Below, in pieces: positions 53,289-62,905 of a stretch of DNA of 64,000 nucleotides; within the stretch, counting starts at the first letter, position 1; each line of letters begins with the position of its first letter. Under the pieces are notes generated by a model. It saw only the letters and a program-made list of their open reading frames with translations. It ran no database searches and had not been told where the DNA came from. The DNA lies in the NCBI RefSeq assembly GCF_900215485.1, contig NZ_OCMZ01000001.1:992001-1056000 (forward strand), written 5' to 3'. A program made the position numbers and the translations under genes. Source of the DNA: Nitrosovibrio sp. Nv4 (GTDB taxonomy: Bacteria; Pseudomonadota; Gammaproteobacteria; Burkholderiales; Nitrosomonadaceae).

Positions 53289-55667
53289 ATGAAATTCTCA
53301 GAAAACTGGCTCCGTACTTTCGTTGATCCGCCGCTGTCGACAAACGAACTTGCTCATGCGCTAACAATGGCAGGCCTGGAGGTCGAAGCTATTGAGCCTG
53401 TTGCCCCGGCCTTCAGCAAGGTGGTCGTGGCCGAAGTAGTATCATTGCATAAACATCCGGACTCGGACCACCTTAATGTCTGCGAGGTGAACGCAGGTTC
53501 AGCAGGGGATGGCAAGACCTTACAAATTGTCTGCGGCGCAGCTAATGTTCGTGCTGGGGTAAAAGTGCCCTGCGCGCTGGACGGCGCCCAACTGCCGGGC
53601 ATCGCCATCAAGCCGACGAGGATACGCGGGGTCGAATCCGCCGGTATGTTATGTTCCGCCAGGGAACTGGGGCTAGGGGAAGACACGTCAGGTTTATTGC
53701 TGCTTCCGGCCGATGCCCCGACCGGCGTCGATTTCCGGCATTATTACGAGCTTGAGGATAAGCTTCTTACCCTCAAGCTAACCCCGAACCGCGGCGATTG
53801 CCTGGGGCTGACCGGCGTTGCGCGAGAGGTGGCGGCGATTACTTCTCAAAGTCTCAGGCTGCCCACAGTTAAACCGGTTGTGGGTCAGATCGATGAGACT
53901 CTCGCAATACACATTGATGCGCCGGATGCTTGCCCGCTATACTGCGGCCGGGTAATTCGGGGTATCTCCCTTGACGTTCCCACGCCCCAATGGATGCTTC
54001 GCCGTCTTGAACGCAGTGGCTTGCGCGCGATCAACGGGGTAGTGGACGTGACCAATTATGTAATGCTGGAAACCGGTCAGCCGCTGCATGCTTTCGATCT
54101 GGCTAAGATTTCGGGCGGCATTACGGGCTCGATTCACGTACGCTATGCCAAGGCTGGTGAAACGCTGCAATTGCTGAACGGTGAAAACCTTGTGCTGCAA
54201 TCCGGCATGCTGGTGATCGCAGATGAGGTCAAACCACTGGCACTTGCCGGCATTATGGGTGGAAATGAAAGTGGAGTGACACAAGGGACAACCGACGTGT
54301 TTCTGGAGAGCGCTTTTTTCAGTTCCGACGTGATGGCGGGCAAGTCATTCTCCCTTGGGTTCAGTTCGGATTCAGCATACCGCTTTGAACGTGGGGTGGA
54401 TTTTGGCGGAACCCGCGGTGCGATGGAGCGGGCCACGGGTCTGATAACGGATATTTGTGGCGGCAGGGCGGGGCCGGTCGCTGAAGCCAGGGGTAAGCTG
54501 CCGCAACGCAATCCGATCGGCCTCCGATTGGAACGGGTCCGGCGAGTCCTTGGCATCGATCTTGGCGAAGCCAGAGTGGCTGAACTATTGCGACGCTTGC
54601 AATTCAGCTTCTCGATCGCAGGGGGGTTTTTCGCGATAACGCCGCCGACCTACCGCTTCGATCTTGCCATAGAGGAAGATCTGATCGAGGAATTGGCGCG
54701 CATACACGGCTACGATCACATACCTCCAACACTGCCTCGTGTGAGCCTGGGCATGCTTCCTGAGCCTGAAACCCGGAAAGCGCCGTCACGGTTGCGGCAA
54801 ATCCTTGTGGGACGGGATTATCAGGAAGTCATCAATTATACCTTTGTAGATGCCACATGGGAATCGGAGCTGGCTGGCAACAAAATGCCAGTCGCATTGA
54901 AGAATCCGCTGTCCAGTCTGTTGACAGTGATGCGCAGCAGCCTGCTTGGGGGTCTTGTATCGAACTTGCAATTCAATCTTAACCGCAAGCAGCCCAGGGT
55001 TCGTCTGTTCGAGATTGGATGCTGTTTCGAGAGATCAGGCGGGACCTATACTCAACATGAAAAAATAGCCGGGCTTTGCTATGGAGACGCAATGGCTGAG
55101 CAGTGGGGAGCCGCCGCTCGCTGGGTAGATTTTTACGACGTAAAAGCGGATATTGAGGCGCTGTTCTGGCCATCAGCAGCAGATATTGCGGTGGCAACCC
55201 ATCCAGCCTTGCATCCTGGCAAGTCGGCCCGGATCAGTCTGAATAATAAAGCCGCCGGTTTCGTGGGAGAGCTCCATCCTCGCTGGCAACAAAAGTTCGA
55301 CCTGCCTAAATCCGTCGTGCTGTTTGAGCTGAATATGGACGTACTGATGACTCAAACACTGCCGAAGGCTATGGAAATTTCAAAGTACCCGCCAATACGA
55401 CGCGATATTGCCGTAGTGGTGCCGGAGAATGTCCGCGTCCAAGCGATGCTAGACTGCATGCACGCAAACCGATCACCGGTCGTTTCGGAAATTTCCTTAT
55501 TTGATGTATACCATGGAAAAGGTGTCGAAGATGGAAAAAAAAGTCTTGCTTTCCGTATGTTATTGCAAGATACTGAAAAAACGCTAACCGATGCCGAAGC
55601 CGATGGGATTACAAAAATGTTGATAAACGTTTTGGAAAGTCGATTTGGTGCGACGTTGCGCAACTGA
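53289..55667 (+). CDS. pheT: Phenylalanyl-tRNA synthetase beta subunit
   Basis: 792 residues from the ATG at 53289 (MKFSENWLRTFVDPP, the family N-terminus; an upstream ATG at 53247 is in the pheS-pheT gap). Domains in order: OB-fold EMAP-like region (VSLHKHPDSDHLNVCEV), B3/B4 editing domain, B5, the catalytic-like core, and a C-terminal ferredoxin-fold anticodon-binding domain (SKYPPIRRDIAVVVPENV). Hydrolyses mischarged Tyr-tRNA-Phe. Confidence 0.98.
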   Translation: MKFSENWLRTFVDPPLSTNELAHALTMAGLEVEAIEPVAPAFSKVVVAEVVSLHKHPDSDHLNVCEVNAGSAGDGKTLQIVCGAANVRAGVKVPCALDGAQLPGIAIKPTRIRGVESAGMLCSARELGLGEDTSGLLLLPADAPTGVDFRHYYELEDKLLTLKLTPNRGDCLGLTGVAREVAAITSQSLRLPTVKPVVGQIDETLAIHIDAPDACPLYCGRVIRGISLDVPTPQWMLRRLERSGLRAINGVVDVTNYVMLETGQPLHAFDLAKISGGITGSIHVRYAKAGETLQLLNGENLVLQSGMLVIADEVKPLALAGIMGGNESGVTQGTTDVFLESAFFSSDVMAGKSFSLGFSSDSAYRFERGVDFGGTRGAMERATGLITDICGGRAGPVAEARGKLPQRNPIGLRLERVRRVLGIDLGEARVAELLRRLQFSFSIAGGFFAITPPTYRFDLAIEEDLIEELARIHGYDHIPPTLPRVSLGMLPEPETRKAPSRLRQILVGRDYQEVINYTFVDATWESELAGNKMPVALKNPLSSLLTVMRSSLLGGLVSNLQFNLNRKQPRVRLFEIGCCFERSGGTYTQHEKIAGLCYGDAMAEQWGAAARWVDFYDVKADIEALFWPSAADIAVATHPALHPGKSARISLNNKAAGFVGELHPRWQQKFDLPKSVVLFELNMDVLMTQTLPKAMEISKYPPIRRDIAVVVPENVRVQAMLDCMHANRSPVVSEISLFDVYHGKGVEDGKKSLAFRMLLQDTEKTLTDAEADGITKMLINVLESRFGATLRN

Positions 55668-55721
55668 TAAAAACGAGAATTGGGCGGCGTCGGAAAGTAA
55701 AATAAACAGGTGAGGGAGACT

Positions 55722-56027
55722 ATGACCTTAACAAAGGCGGAGTTGGCAGATTTGCTCTTTGAAAAAGTCGGGTTCAACAAGCGTGAAGCCAAAGACATGG
55801 TGGAATCCTTTTACGAAGAGGTGCGTGTCGCGCTACAAAATGGCGACGGCGTTAAACTTTCGGGTTTTGGAAATTTTCAGCTGCGCGACAAGCCGCAGCG
55901 TCCTGGCCGCAACCCCAAGACAGGTGAAGAAATTCCTATTACCGCCCGAAGAGTGGTCACTTTTCACGCGAGCCAGAAACTGAAGGCAATGGTCGAAAAA
56001 AATCAGCATGGAAAACCTAACACCTAG
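55722..56027 (+). CDS. ihfA: Integration host factor alpha subunit
   Basis: 101-residue HU/IHF family protein; with IhfB it bends DNA at specific sites. [17 protein letters not shown], the [26 protein letters not shown] beta-arm (with the intercalating Pro) and [13 protein letters not shown] are diagnostic. The start at 55722 has GAGGGAG upstream; GTG at 55710 is unlikely. It overlaps the downstream merR gene by 20 nt. Confidence 0.97.
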   Translation: MTLTKAELADLLFEKVGFNKREAKDMVESFYEEVRVALQNGDGVKLSGFGNFQLRDKPQRPGRNPKTGEEIPITARRVVTFHASQKLKAMVEKNQHGKPNT

Positions 56028-56382
56028 CGGCGCATTGCCGCCCATCCCTGCGAAGCGCTACTTTACCATTGGGGAAGTAAGCGAGTTGTGTGGCGTCAAG
56101 CCACATGTGTTGCGTTACTGGGAGCAGGAATTCACGCAGTTAAGACCCGTCAAGCGCCGTGGCAACCGCCGCTACTATCAGCGCCACGAAGTGCTGCTGG
56201 TCCGCCGTATCCGTGAATTGCTCTACGAGCAGGGTTTTACCATTCATGGCGCTCGCACTCGTTTGGGTCAGGGTATGACCGATGCGGCGTCTTCTGTTCC
56301 GGGCTCAACCTTTTCCTCATCAGTCGATTTGACGCTATTGCGAAGCGAGATAAAAAGTATCGTATCTTTGCTTCGATCCTGA
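56008..56382 (+). CDS. MerR family transcriptional regulator
   Basis: 124-residue protein of the MerR type that regularly follows ihfA in proteobacteria. It has the N-terminal winged helix ([24 protein letters not shown], then [21 protein letters not shown]) but a short C-terminus with no metal-binding cysteines. Ligand unknown. Translation overlaps ihfA, so both are coupled. Confidence 0.9.
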   Translation: MENLTPSGALPPIPAKRYFTIGEVSELCGVKPHVLRYWEQEFTQLRPVKRRGNRRYYQRHEVLLVRRIRELLYEQGFTIHGARTRLGQGMTDAASSVPGSTFSSSVDLTLLRSEIKSIVSLLRS

Positions 56383-56469
56383 TCCATTCCCATTCCCATT
56401 CCGTATCCTTCTCCACCCCGGGTTACAAAGTAGCCCTAATCTCCTGGCTTATTGTTATAATTTGACTTT

Positions 56470-56546
<77 letters not shown>

Positions 56547-56658
56547 GTTGAGCCCACAGGTGATTTGATCATTTTTTATGCATCGTGGGCTTGCCCGTAA
56601 TGCTTAGCGAATTTTTTTCGCCCCAATAAGCTAAAAAACACCTTGGGGTACTTTCCGA

Positions 56659-57399
56659 ATGCGCATATTGCTCAGCAATGATGATGGGTATTTTGCGCCA
56701 GGTCTTGCCTGCCTTGCTGAAGCGCTTTCCGTTATTGCGGATATCGTCGTGGTCGCACCGGAACGTGACCGGAGCGGCGCCAGCAACTCTCTTACGCTTG
56801 ACCGACCCCTCAGTCTGCGTGAATCCCACAATGGATTCTTTTACGTCAATGGAACACCTACGGATTGCGTACATCTGGCTGTCACCGGTATGCTCGACAC
56901 ATTGCCTGACATGGTGGTATCGGGAATAAATGATGGCGCAAACATGGGTGACGACACGATTTATTCCGGCACCGTAGCTGCCGCTACCGAAGGTTTTTTG
57001 CTGGGCATACCCTCGCTTGCCATTTCTCTTGCCAGTTTTTCCGCGGGAAATTTTTCAACCGCCGCACGCATTGCGACAGAAATAGTGCAGCGTTTCGAAG
57101 ACGACAAGCTCCATGGCCCTATACTGCTTAATGTCAATATACCTGACATTCCATACGATGAATTGCAAGGGATTGAAGTTACGCGGCTTGGAAGGCGGCA
57201 CAAAGCGGAGCCGGTGGTCAAGTCGAAAAGTCCGCGCGGCCATACAGTTTACTGGGTAGGCGCGGCTGGACCTGCTCAGGATACCGGAGAAGGGACCGAT
57301 TTTCTCGCTGTTCAGCGTAACTGCGTATCGGTGACGCCACTGCAAATCGACCTGACGCGATATGGACAGATGGATGCGGTAAAAGAGTGGTTGAAATAG
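56659..57399 (+). CDS. surE: 5'/3'-nucleotidase SurE
   Basis: 246-residue nucleotidase/exopolyphosphatase. N-terminal metal site [12 protein letters not shown] (Asp-Asp pair), [28 protein letters not shown] and [25 protein letters not shown] are family blocks. First gene of surE-pcm-nlpD-rpoS, a stress-survival cluster conserved in beta- and gammaproteobacteria. pcm follows about 90 bp later. Confidence 0.97.
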   Translation: MRILLSNDDGYFAPGLACLAEALSVIADIVVVAPERDRSGASNSLTLDRPLSLRESHNGFFYVNGTPTDCVHLAVTGMLDTLPDMVVSGINDGANMGDDTIYSGTVAAATEGFLLGIPSLAISLASFSAGNFSTAARIATEIVQRFEDDKLHGPILLNVNIPDIPYDELQGIEVTRLGRRHKAEPVVKSKSPRGHTVYWVGAAGPAQDTGEGTDFLAVQRNCVSVTPLQIDLTRYGQMDAVKEWLK

Positions 57400-57487
57400 C
57401 AGCCAGGCTTTATTGTTGTCGGACCTGGCTTAAAAGCCAGCTGCTCGGGGCATGTCTGGCTTGAACGCTCACCATTCCGGAATCGGC

Positions 57488-58123
57488 ATGACCTCCCAGC
57501 GCACTCGAGCGCGCATGATCGAGCGTCTGCGCGCACAAGGTATCATGGACGAAGTGGTGCTTGCGGCGATGACTGCCATTCCCCGCCATATCTTTGTCGA
57601 GGAAGTGCTGGCGAATCGCGCATACGACGATGTCGCGCTGCCTATCAATTTCGGCCAGACAATCTCGAGTCCGTTTACGGTAGCGCGCATGAGCGAGTTG
57701 CTGCGCGCGGGTACAGGGCTCGACAAGGTGCTCGAGATCGGCTCAGGCTGCGGTTACCAGACAGCTATACTCGCACAGCTTGCCCGCGAGGTTTATTCTA
57801 TCGAGCGAGTCGGTCCGTTACTCACCCGCACTCGTACTCGCTTACGGGAGCTGCGCCTCAGCAATATTCGCCTGAAGCACGCCGACGGCCTGCTCGGTCT
57901 GCCCGAGGCCGCACCGTTTGACGGCATTATTCTCACCGCTGCAACCACGCACATTCCCCCGCCGCTGCTGGAGCAATTAGCGATTCGCGGTAGAATTGTT
58001 TTTCCCAAAGGGAGTCAGGAGCAGGTTCTGTGCGTTATCGAACGTAACTTGCAAGGCTACACTGAGACAATACTTGACGAGGTCAGGTTTGTCCCGATGA
58101 TGCCTGGCATCTGGAAGCGCTAA
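57488..58123 (+). CDS. pcm: Protein-L-isoaspartate O-methyltransferase
   Basis: Repairs isoaspartyl damage in ageing proteins using SAM. 211 residues from MTSQRTRARMIERLRAQGI (57488), which matches family N-termini; the frame is open from 57452. SAM-binding VLEIGSGCGYQTAILAQLA, the substrate region QTISSPFTVARMSELL and ILTAATTHIPPPLLEQL are visible. Its stop codon lies in a 10-bp repeat array leading to nlpD. Confidence 0.95.
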   Translation: MTSQRTRARMIERLRAQGIMDEVVLAAMTAIPRHIFVEEVLANRAYDDVALPINFGQTISSPFTVARMSELLRAGTGLDKVLEIGSGCGYQTAILAQLAREVYSIERVGPLLTRTRTRLRELRLSNIRLKHADGLLGLPEAAPFDGIILTAATTHIPPPLLEQLAIRGRIVFPKGSQEQVLCVIERNLQGYTETILDEVRFVPMMPGIWKR

Positions 58124-58170
58124 GGAATGCCAGGAAACGTCAAGGAACGCTAAGGAACGCAAGGAACGTT
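58111..58170 (+). repeat. 10-bp tandem repeat across the pcm stop
   Basis: About six units of a decamer like yAAGGAACGc (ctggaagcgc, taaggaatgc, caggaaacgt, caaggaacgc, taaggaacgc, aaggaacgtt). Several contain Shine-Dalgarno-like AAGGAA cores just upstream of nlpD. Confidence 0.75.
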
Positions 58171-58195
58171 AGGCGATGCAGAACAAGAGACAGGA

Positions 58196-59278
58196 ATGAC
58201 GAATACAGGAATCGGTTGGAAGCGCATAAAGAGTGGCGCATTAGCCCGCGGATTTATCGCGGGCCGTCGCTGCGTATCTCCTGCGGGCAAGTTTCTGCCA
58301 TTCTATTCAGCGCTTATTCTATGCTTCCTGGTTGCTGGTTGTGAATCCACCCCGCACCACCATGCGCCGGTAGTCGATAGTTATATGCCTGAGCCGGGGA
58401 AACCCGGCCCAATCTCCGAGACCGGCGCCCTGCGCTCGAACGTCCATATTGTAAAAAAGGGCGATACGCTCTACAGCATCGCGCAGAGCCATGGCATTAA
58501 CCAGAAGGATTTGGCGGAGTGGAACAATATCCGGGATCCCGGAGCGGTACATATCGGTCAGCAGCTCATCTTATCTTCACCCACGCCATTGGCGCAGCCA
58601 TCGCTGTTCCCGATCCAGGAGCCTCTGCGGCCATCTGCGGCCCCGGCGGCCCCGGCGGCCCCGGCCGCGGCTGACGCCGGCTCCCAAACTGGAACAAAAT
58701 ATCCGATTAACACCGATAAGCTGAAAACCGGCCCCAAGGCATTCAAACTTCCCTATTCGGAGCAGGCTGTAGCACAGATGAAGAAAGGCCTGGCGGATAT
58801 TCCCCCCTCCGTAATGACAGTAAAGGCTGATCCGAGTCCTGAAAAAAATATCAGCACCCCCGGAATTGACCCGATACCGCCCACTGCAGAAGCTGCTCCT
58901 GATGATGATCGTGTCGAATGGACCTGGCCTACGAAAGGCAAAGTATTGGACCTGTTCTCGGAAAGTACCAAAGGCATCGACATAGTCGGCAAGACGGGTC
59001 AAGCGGTGACAGCGTCCGCGGGGGGCAAGGTGGTTTATAGCGGTGCCGGACTGCGCGGCTACGGTAAGCTAATAATTATCAAGCATAACAATACATATCT
59101 TAGTGCCTACGCTCACAACGACAAGCTTCTGGTGAAAGAGGGGGAAACAGTAGTCAAAGGTCAAAAAATCGCTGAGATGGGGAATACCGATAGCAGTCTT
59201 GTGAAACTCCATTTCGAAATTCGCAAAAACGGAAAACCGGTCGACCCGCTAAAACATTTACCTGGACTATCAGGATAA
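58196..59278 (+). CDS. nlpD: NlpD-type murein hydrolase activator (LysM + LytM)
   Basis: 360-residue envelope lipoprotein; lipobox LVAGC (Cys49) after a long N-terminal leader, so a later start is possible. LysM domain (VKKGDTLYSIAQSHGINQKDLAEWN) at about 85-128, a Pro/Ala-rich linker (AAPAAPAAPAAA coded by GC-rich 9-bp units), and a C-terminal M23/LytM domain. That domain reads STKGIDIVG where an active M23 enzyme has HxGxD, so the first zinc ligand is missing; it should activate amidases rather than cut murein itself, as E. coli NlpD does. rpoS follows within 20 bp; in E. coli the main rpoS promoter lies in nlpD. Confidence 0.93.
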   Translation: MTNTGIGWKRIKSGALARGFIAGRRCVSPAGKFLPFYSALILCFLVAGCESTPHHHAPVVDSYMPEPGKPGPISETGALRSNVHIVKKGDTLYSIAQSHGINQKDLAEWNNIRDPGAVHIGQQLILSSPTPLAQPSLFPIQEPLRPSAAPAAPAAPAAADAGSQTGTKYPINTDKLKTGPKAFKLPYSEQAVAQMKKGLADIPPSVMTVKADPSPEKNISTPGIDPIPPTAEAAPDDDRVEWTWPTKGKVLDLFSESTKGIDIVGKTGQAVTASAGGKVVYSGAGLRGYGKLIIIKHNNTYLSAYAHNDKLLVKEGETVVKGQKIAEMGNTDSSLVKLHFEIRKNGKPVDPLKHLPGLSG

Positions 59279-59296
59279 ATCAAGGATGAACCAAGG

Positions 59297-60253
59297 ATGA
59301 ATCAGCTCGAATATTCCGACGACGAAGAATCCTTTGACAAGACCGATCCATTGGATCCGGACAATGCGCTTGAAGTTTCCGAACCACCACCCAGCGTTGG
59401 CGCCGAGCCTCTCAATGACTTCCTGCTGACCGACGTCACTCAAATCTATTTCAACGAGATCGGTCATAATGCCCTGCTGACTGCGAAGGAAGAGGCGGCG
59501 TTGACCCGCCTGGTCAAGCAGGACGATTTTAATGCCCGCCAAAAAATGATTGAGTGTAATCTGAGGCTGGTGGTAAACATCGCAAAACATTATACCAACC
59601 ACGGTGTTGCGTTACTGGATCTGATCGAAGAAGGAAATATGGGAATGATGCATGCACTGGACAAATTTGACCCGGAGCGTGGATTCCGCTTTTCGACTTA
59701 TGCCACGTGGTGGATACGCCAGAATATTGAACGGTGCATTATGAATCAGTCGCGGACGATTCGCCTGCCTGTGCATGTTATCAAAGATTTGAACGTCATT
59801 TTGCACGCGGCCCGCCACATGGAAGCGCATACGGGAAAGGAACCCAAACCGGAGGATGTGGCACATCTGTTGGGACGCCCGGTGAAGGAGGTGCAGCGCA
59901 TGCTGTCCCTGAACATGAGCATGATGTCATTGGACGCCCCCCTCGATGTGGATCCGTTGTTGTCCATTGGTGATGCCATCGCGGATGACCAGAACCCGGG
60001 CCCCGACCTTATGATGGAACAATCCGAGATTAAATGCCGCGTGCAGGAGTGGCTTAATCGGCTAAATGAAAAACAACGATATATAATTGAAAAGCGCTAC
60101 GGCCTGAATGGTTATGAAACCCAAACGCTGGAACAACTAGCGACCAGCCTTGATCTCACGCGAGAGCGCGTACGCCAGATTCAATTGGAAGCGCTGCAAA
60201 CGTTGCGGGTAATATTGAGGTGTGAGGGGGTGTCAAAGGATGGCGTGTTCTAG
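59297..60253 (+). CDS. rpoS: RNA polymerase sigma factor RpoS
   Basis: Stationary-phase and general-stress sigma factor, 318 residues. A region 1.2 helix (FLLTDVTQIYFNEIGHNALLTAKEE), region 2 (NLRLVVNIAKHY, DLIEEGNMGMMHALDKFDPERGFRFSTYATWWIRQ), region 3 and region 4 (GLNGYETQTLEQLATSLDLTRERVRQIQLEAL) are intact. ALLDLIEEGN and the short region 1 mark it as RpoS, not RpoD. Location after nlpD supports this. Confidence 0.95.
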   Translation: MNQLEYSDDEESFDKTDPLDPDNALEVSEPPPSVGAEPLNDFLLTDVTQIYFNEIGHNALLTAKEEAALTRLVKQDDFNARQKMIECNLRLVVNIAKHYTNHGVALLDLIEEGNMGMMHALDKFDPERGFRFSTYATWWIRQNIERCIMNQSRTIRLPVHVIKDLNVILHAARHMEAHTGKEPKPEDVAHLLGRPVKEVQRMLSLNMSMMSLDAPLDVDPLLSIGDAIADDQNPGPDLMMEQSEIKCRVQEWLNRLNEKQRYIIEKRYGLNGYETQTLEQLATSLDLTRERVRQIQLEALQTLRVILRCEGVSKDGVF

Positions 60254-60521
60254 CAGCCTGTCAGGAATACGTGTAGGCCCGCCATGAACTCAATATCGAA
60301 CCCGCATCAAACGGCTTGAGCGCGCGTTTGAACCTTTGTTCAGACAGACTTGTCACATAAAATAATGTTGAAAGTATGTGTGTTAACGTACATAATTCAA
60401 AATACGTGACAGTGCGAGATCCTGGCGGTGGCCGGCAATCGCAGAATAGTCTGGACGGCAGTTTTAACCCGATGACCATCCGCATGAGTGCGGCGAATAT
60501 TATTTCTGAGTGACGATAATC

Positions 60522-60953
60522 ATGACTATGCTACAACCAGAGTTTTTAGCACCCAATCCTGGCTTGTGTACCGAAGAGGAGATATCGCGGCTGGTGCATA
60601 CCTTCTATGCGAGAGCCCGGAAAGATCCTCTGCTGGGTCCGATTTTTGAAGCCCACGTAACCAACTGGGACGCGCATTTTGTGCAGATGATCAATTTCTG
60701 GTCAATGAAACTACGCGGAACAAGCGATTTCCGGGGGGCACCCATGCCCAAGCATGTAGCCCTTCCAGGGCTCACTTCCGAATTATTTGAACGATGGCTG
60801 CAGCTCTTTCGCCAAACCACGAGTGAGATGGGAAACCCGGATTTACAGTTCAACGCGGATACGCTGGCATTGCATATCGGCGGCAGGCTATGGCTAAGAT
60901 ATCAAATGGAGCGCTACCCTGATAGGGAACTGGTCGAACTCTGCGGAGCATAA
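60522..60953 (+). CDS. Group III truncated haemoglobin
   Basis: 143-residue heme protein of the trHb3 type: EEISRLVHTFYARARKDPLLGPIFEAHV, then NWDAHFVQMINFWSMKLRG and GAPMPKHVAL, with the predicted proximal His in PKHVA. Roles proposed for this group are oxygen or NO handling. A GTG at 60510 is also in frame; ATG at 60522 is used. Stands alone between rpoS and a convergent gene. Confidence 0.9.
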   Translation: MTMLQPEFLAPNPGLCTEEEISRLVHTFYARARKDPLLGPIFEAHVTNWDAHFVQMINFWSMKLRGTSDFRGAPMPKHVALPGLTSELFERWLQLFRQTTSEMGNPDLQFNADTLALHIGGRLWLRYQMERYPDRELVELCGA

Positions 60954-61179
60954 TTGGCCTGTTTGGTCTTGATGTAGATAATAGGCTACGAGATGAATGC
61001 AAGCGGTCCGGGTGGTGGTCTCGATAGCGCTAAGTTTCGAGCCACACTTCCGTCCTCAAACTGAACATCCCCATGTTCGTCACCAATGCCGGATCAGCGT
61101 TCGGGGCAAGACGCATGTGTCTTAAGCGTTGTCTCTTCGTGTATTGCGTTTTGTCCGGGACTGCGGCATCCATATAACG

Positions 61180-62460
61180 TCACAATTCGTCGTTCAAGCC
61201 CAGGCTCTTCAACTCCAGTCCCTCTATCTCCTGCAATGATTTTCCTGCAATTCCCTGCAGGTCTCCATACATTCCTACTGTTGCGCCCATGACGCGCATG
61301 ATTTGCTCCTCGCGCTTGGCCCATTGTTTCATTATTACCTTGCGCTCTTTATCCAGATCCTCCTGCATGGTGGTAAATGCTTCAACGATGGCTTCTACGC
61401 GCTGACGGAAACGCGGACCGGTGAGATACTGATAGATCATTTCGGTCTTGGTTTGCACACCATCGGAAGACTGCCGTGCGAGGGCAAGTTCGAGTAGCGA
61501 GTGGCGCAGAATAAGCGCTACCGGCAATGCTGCTCTGGGGTGCGTTACCCAGACGCCATCGACCATTTCAAAGGTTTCAACGCCCTTCGGCAACGTGTGA
61601 CTCACGATCACTGCAATTTCCGCTTTTGCAGCGCGCTGGTCTTCCCGCAATTTGGCGAGCCACATATCGCTCCAGTTTTTTGTGCGCTTCGTCTCCCATA
61701 AAATTGTGCCCCCGGATTGTCCACCACTCCCGATAACACGGTGCAGCACATCTCCGCCGTAGTCGCCTTTAGGTACCGGCTCGATCGCATCGAAAGGGAA
61801 TTTTGCGCGCAACAGATTTTCGAGCGCCAGTTCCTGCACTTCCCCTTGCAGTTGTTGAGAACCCTGCTCCGCCCTGCGCATCAGCTCTTCGATTTTATGC
61901 TGCATGGATGCGATGGTCTGGTCCTTTTCCATTACCTTGAGTTTGAGTCCTTCTTCCGCTTCCTGCCTGGCCCTCATGCGTACCACAGTTAATCCATCCT
62001 GCACACGCTTTTCTATGGTGAGTTCGAGTTCGCGTCTGGCATCGTCGAGCTCCCGCTGTTTCTTGATAAGTTCTGCCTGAACTTTTTGGGCCGCTGCCAG
62101 TTTTTCGTCGCGGCTTTTGAGTACTTCCTGGAGCTCTGCAAGCTCCCGCATCTTGCTGTCCAGCTCGGCGGCGCTGGCAAGTCTCGCTTTTCTGGATTCG
62201 TCGGCAATAACGCGGCTTCGCTCGATACTCATCTGTGCCGCGACCTGATCGGCTACCCGATCATCCAACGTACGTTTAGCCTCTGCAATCTCTTTTTCTT
62301 TTTCGCGGATCCCTTGTTCGCGCCTAACGACATCTTCGTCTTTTTGCAAGAGCTGCTGCTCGAACTGCTTGCGCGTGGCGGCCAGGAGCGGTGCGGCAAG
62401 GGATTCTGTGAGGCGGATTTCGGTCTTGCACTGTGGACACGTAATCGTAGGTTCCGTCAT
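61180..62460 (-). CDS. DUF2130 coiled-coil protein with nuclease-like motif
   Basis: 426-residue protein. Residues 6-11 have a CPQC knuckle; about 30-220 form a long coiled coil (many Glu/Lys/Ala heptads); 220-320 is the DUF2130 core. That core has GGDVLHRV (Asp237), about 20 residues later TILWETKRTKNWSDMW (Glu256, Lys258), the D...ExK spacing of PD-(D/E)XK nucleases, and a further coiled stretch (KERKVIMKQWAKREEQI). This resembles the layout of RmuC, though I see no close similarity. Substrate unknown. Monocistronic, convergent with the haemoglobin gene. Confidence 0.85.
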   Translation of the reverse strand: MTEPTITCPQCKTEIRLTESLAAPLLAATRKQFEQQLLQKDEDVVRREQGIREKEKEIAEAKRTLDDRVADQVAAQMSIERSRVIADESRKARLASAAELDSKMRELAELQEVLKSRDEKLAAAQKVQAELIKKQRELDDARRELELTIEKRVQDGLTVVRMRARQEAEEGLKLKVMEKDQTIASMQHKIEELMRRAEQGSQQLQGEVQELALENLLRAKFPFDAIEPVPKGDYGGDVLHRVIGSGGQSGGTILWETKRTKNWSDMWLAKLREDQRAAKAEIAVIVSHTLPKGVETFEMVDGVWVTHPRAALPVALILRHSLLELALARQSSDGVQTKTEMIYQYLTGPRFRQRVEAIVEAFTTMQEDLDKERKVIMKQWAKREEQIMRVMGATVGMYGDLQGIAGKSLQEIEGLELKSLGLNDEL

Positions 62461-62905
62461 GTTTCAATCCTGAAAATTATCAAAAGGCCGTATCTTGCTC
62501 CTCGTGAGATGGAGGGTATTCGGGATTATAGGGCATACGGCGCAGGGAACGATCCCTGGCATTGAACCCAATTCCGCGCCTTCTGAACAGGAGGCGGCAA
62601 GGCGCTTATTTTCCGCCGTTTTCGGATATACTTGCCTTAACAGTTGTAAATACCTGATCCTGTAGGCAATGGAAATCGATTTTCAAGCCTTTCTGGCTAT
62701 CTGCCACGGGTTCATGGTATCTCCCCCACAGGAGTTGAATAACCGGAGAATGTTGTTTGTCAGGGCGTCTTGCTGCCTTTGATAATTCATCCAATGTTTT
62801 TTTGATATTTCCCCGGAAGTTGCTTACTGGGTTGTAATGGCTGTATCGCTGTATTCCAAAAATCGAAACGAATCAGATTTTTGTCACCACACAGGAGTGA
62901 AAATA
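62461..62905. other. Intergenic region upstream of sodB
   Basis: 445 bp shared as upstream region by the divergent DUF2130 and sodB genes. A minus-strand frame of 62 codons at 62606-62794 has no recognisable features. No promoter was assigned. Confidence 0.45.
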
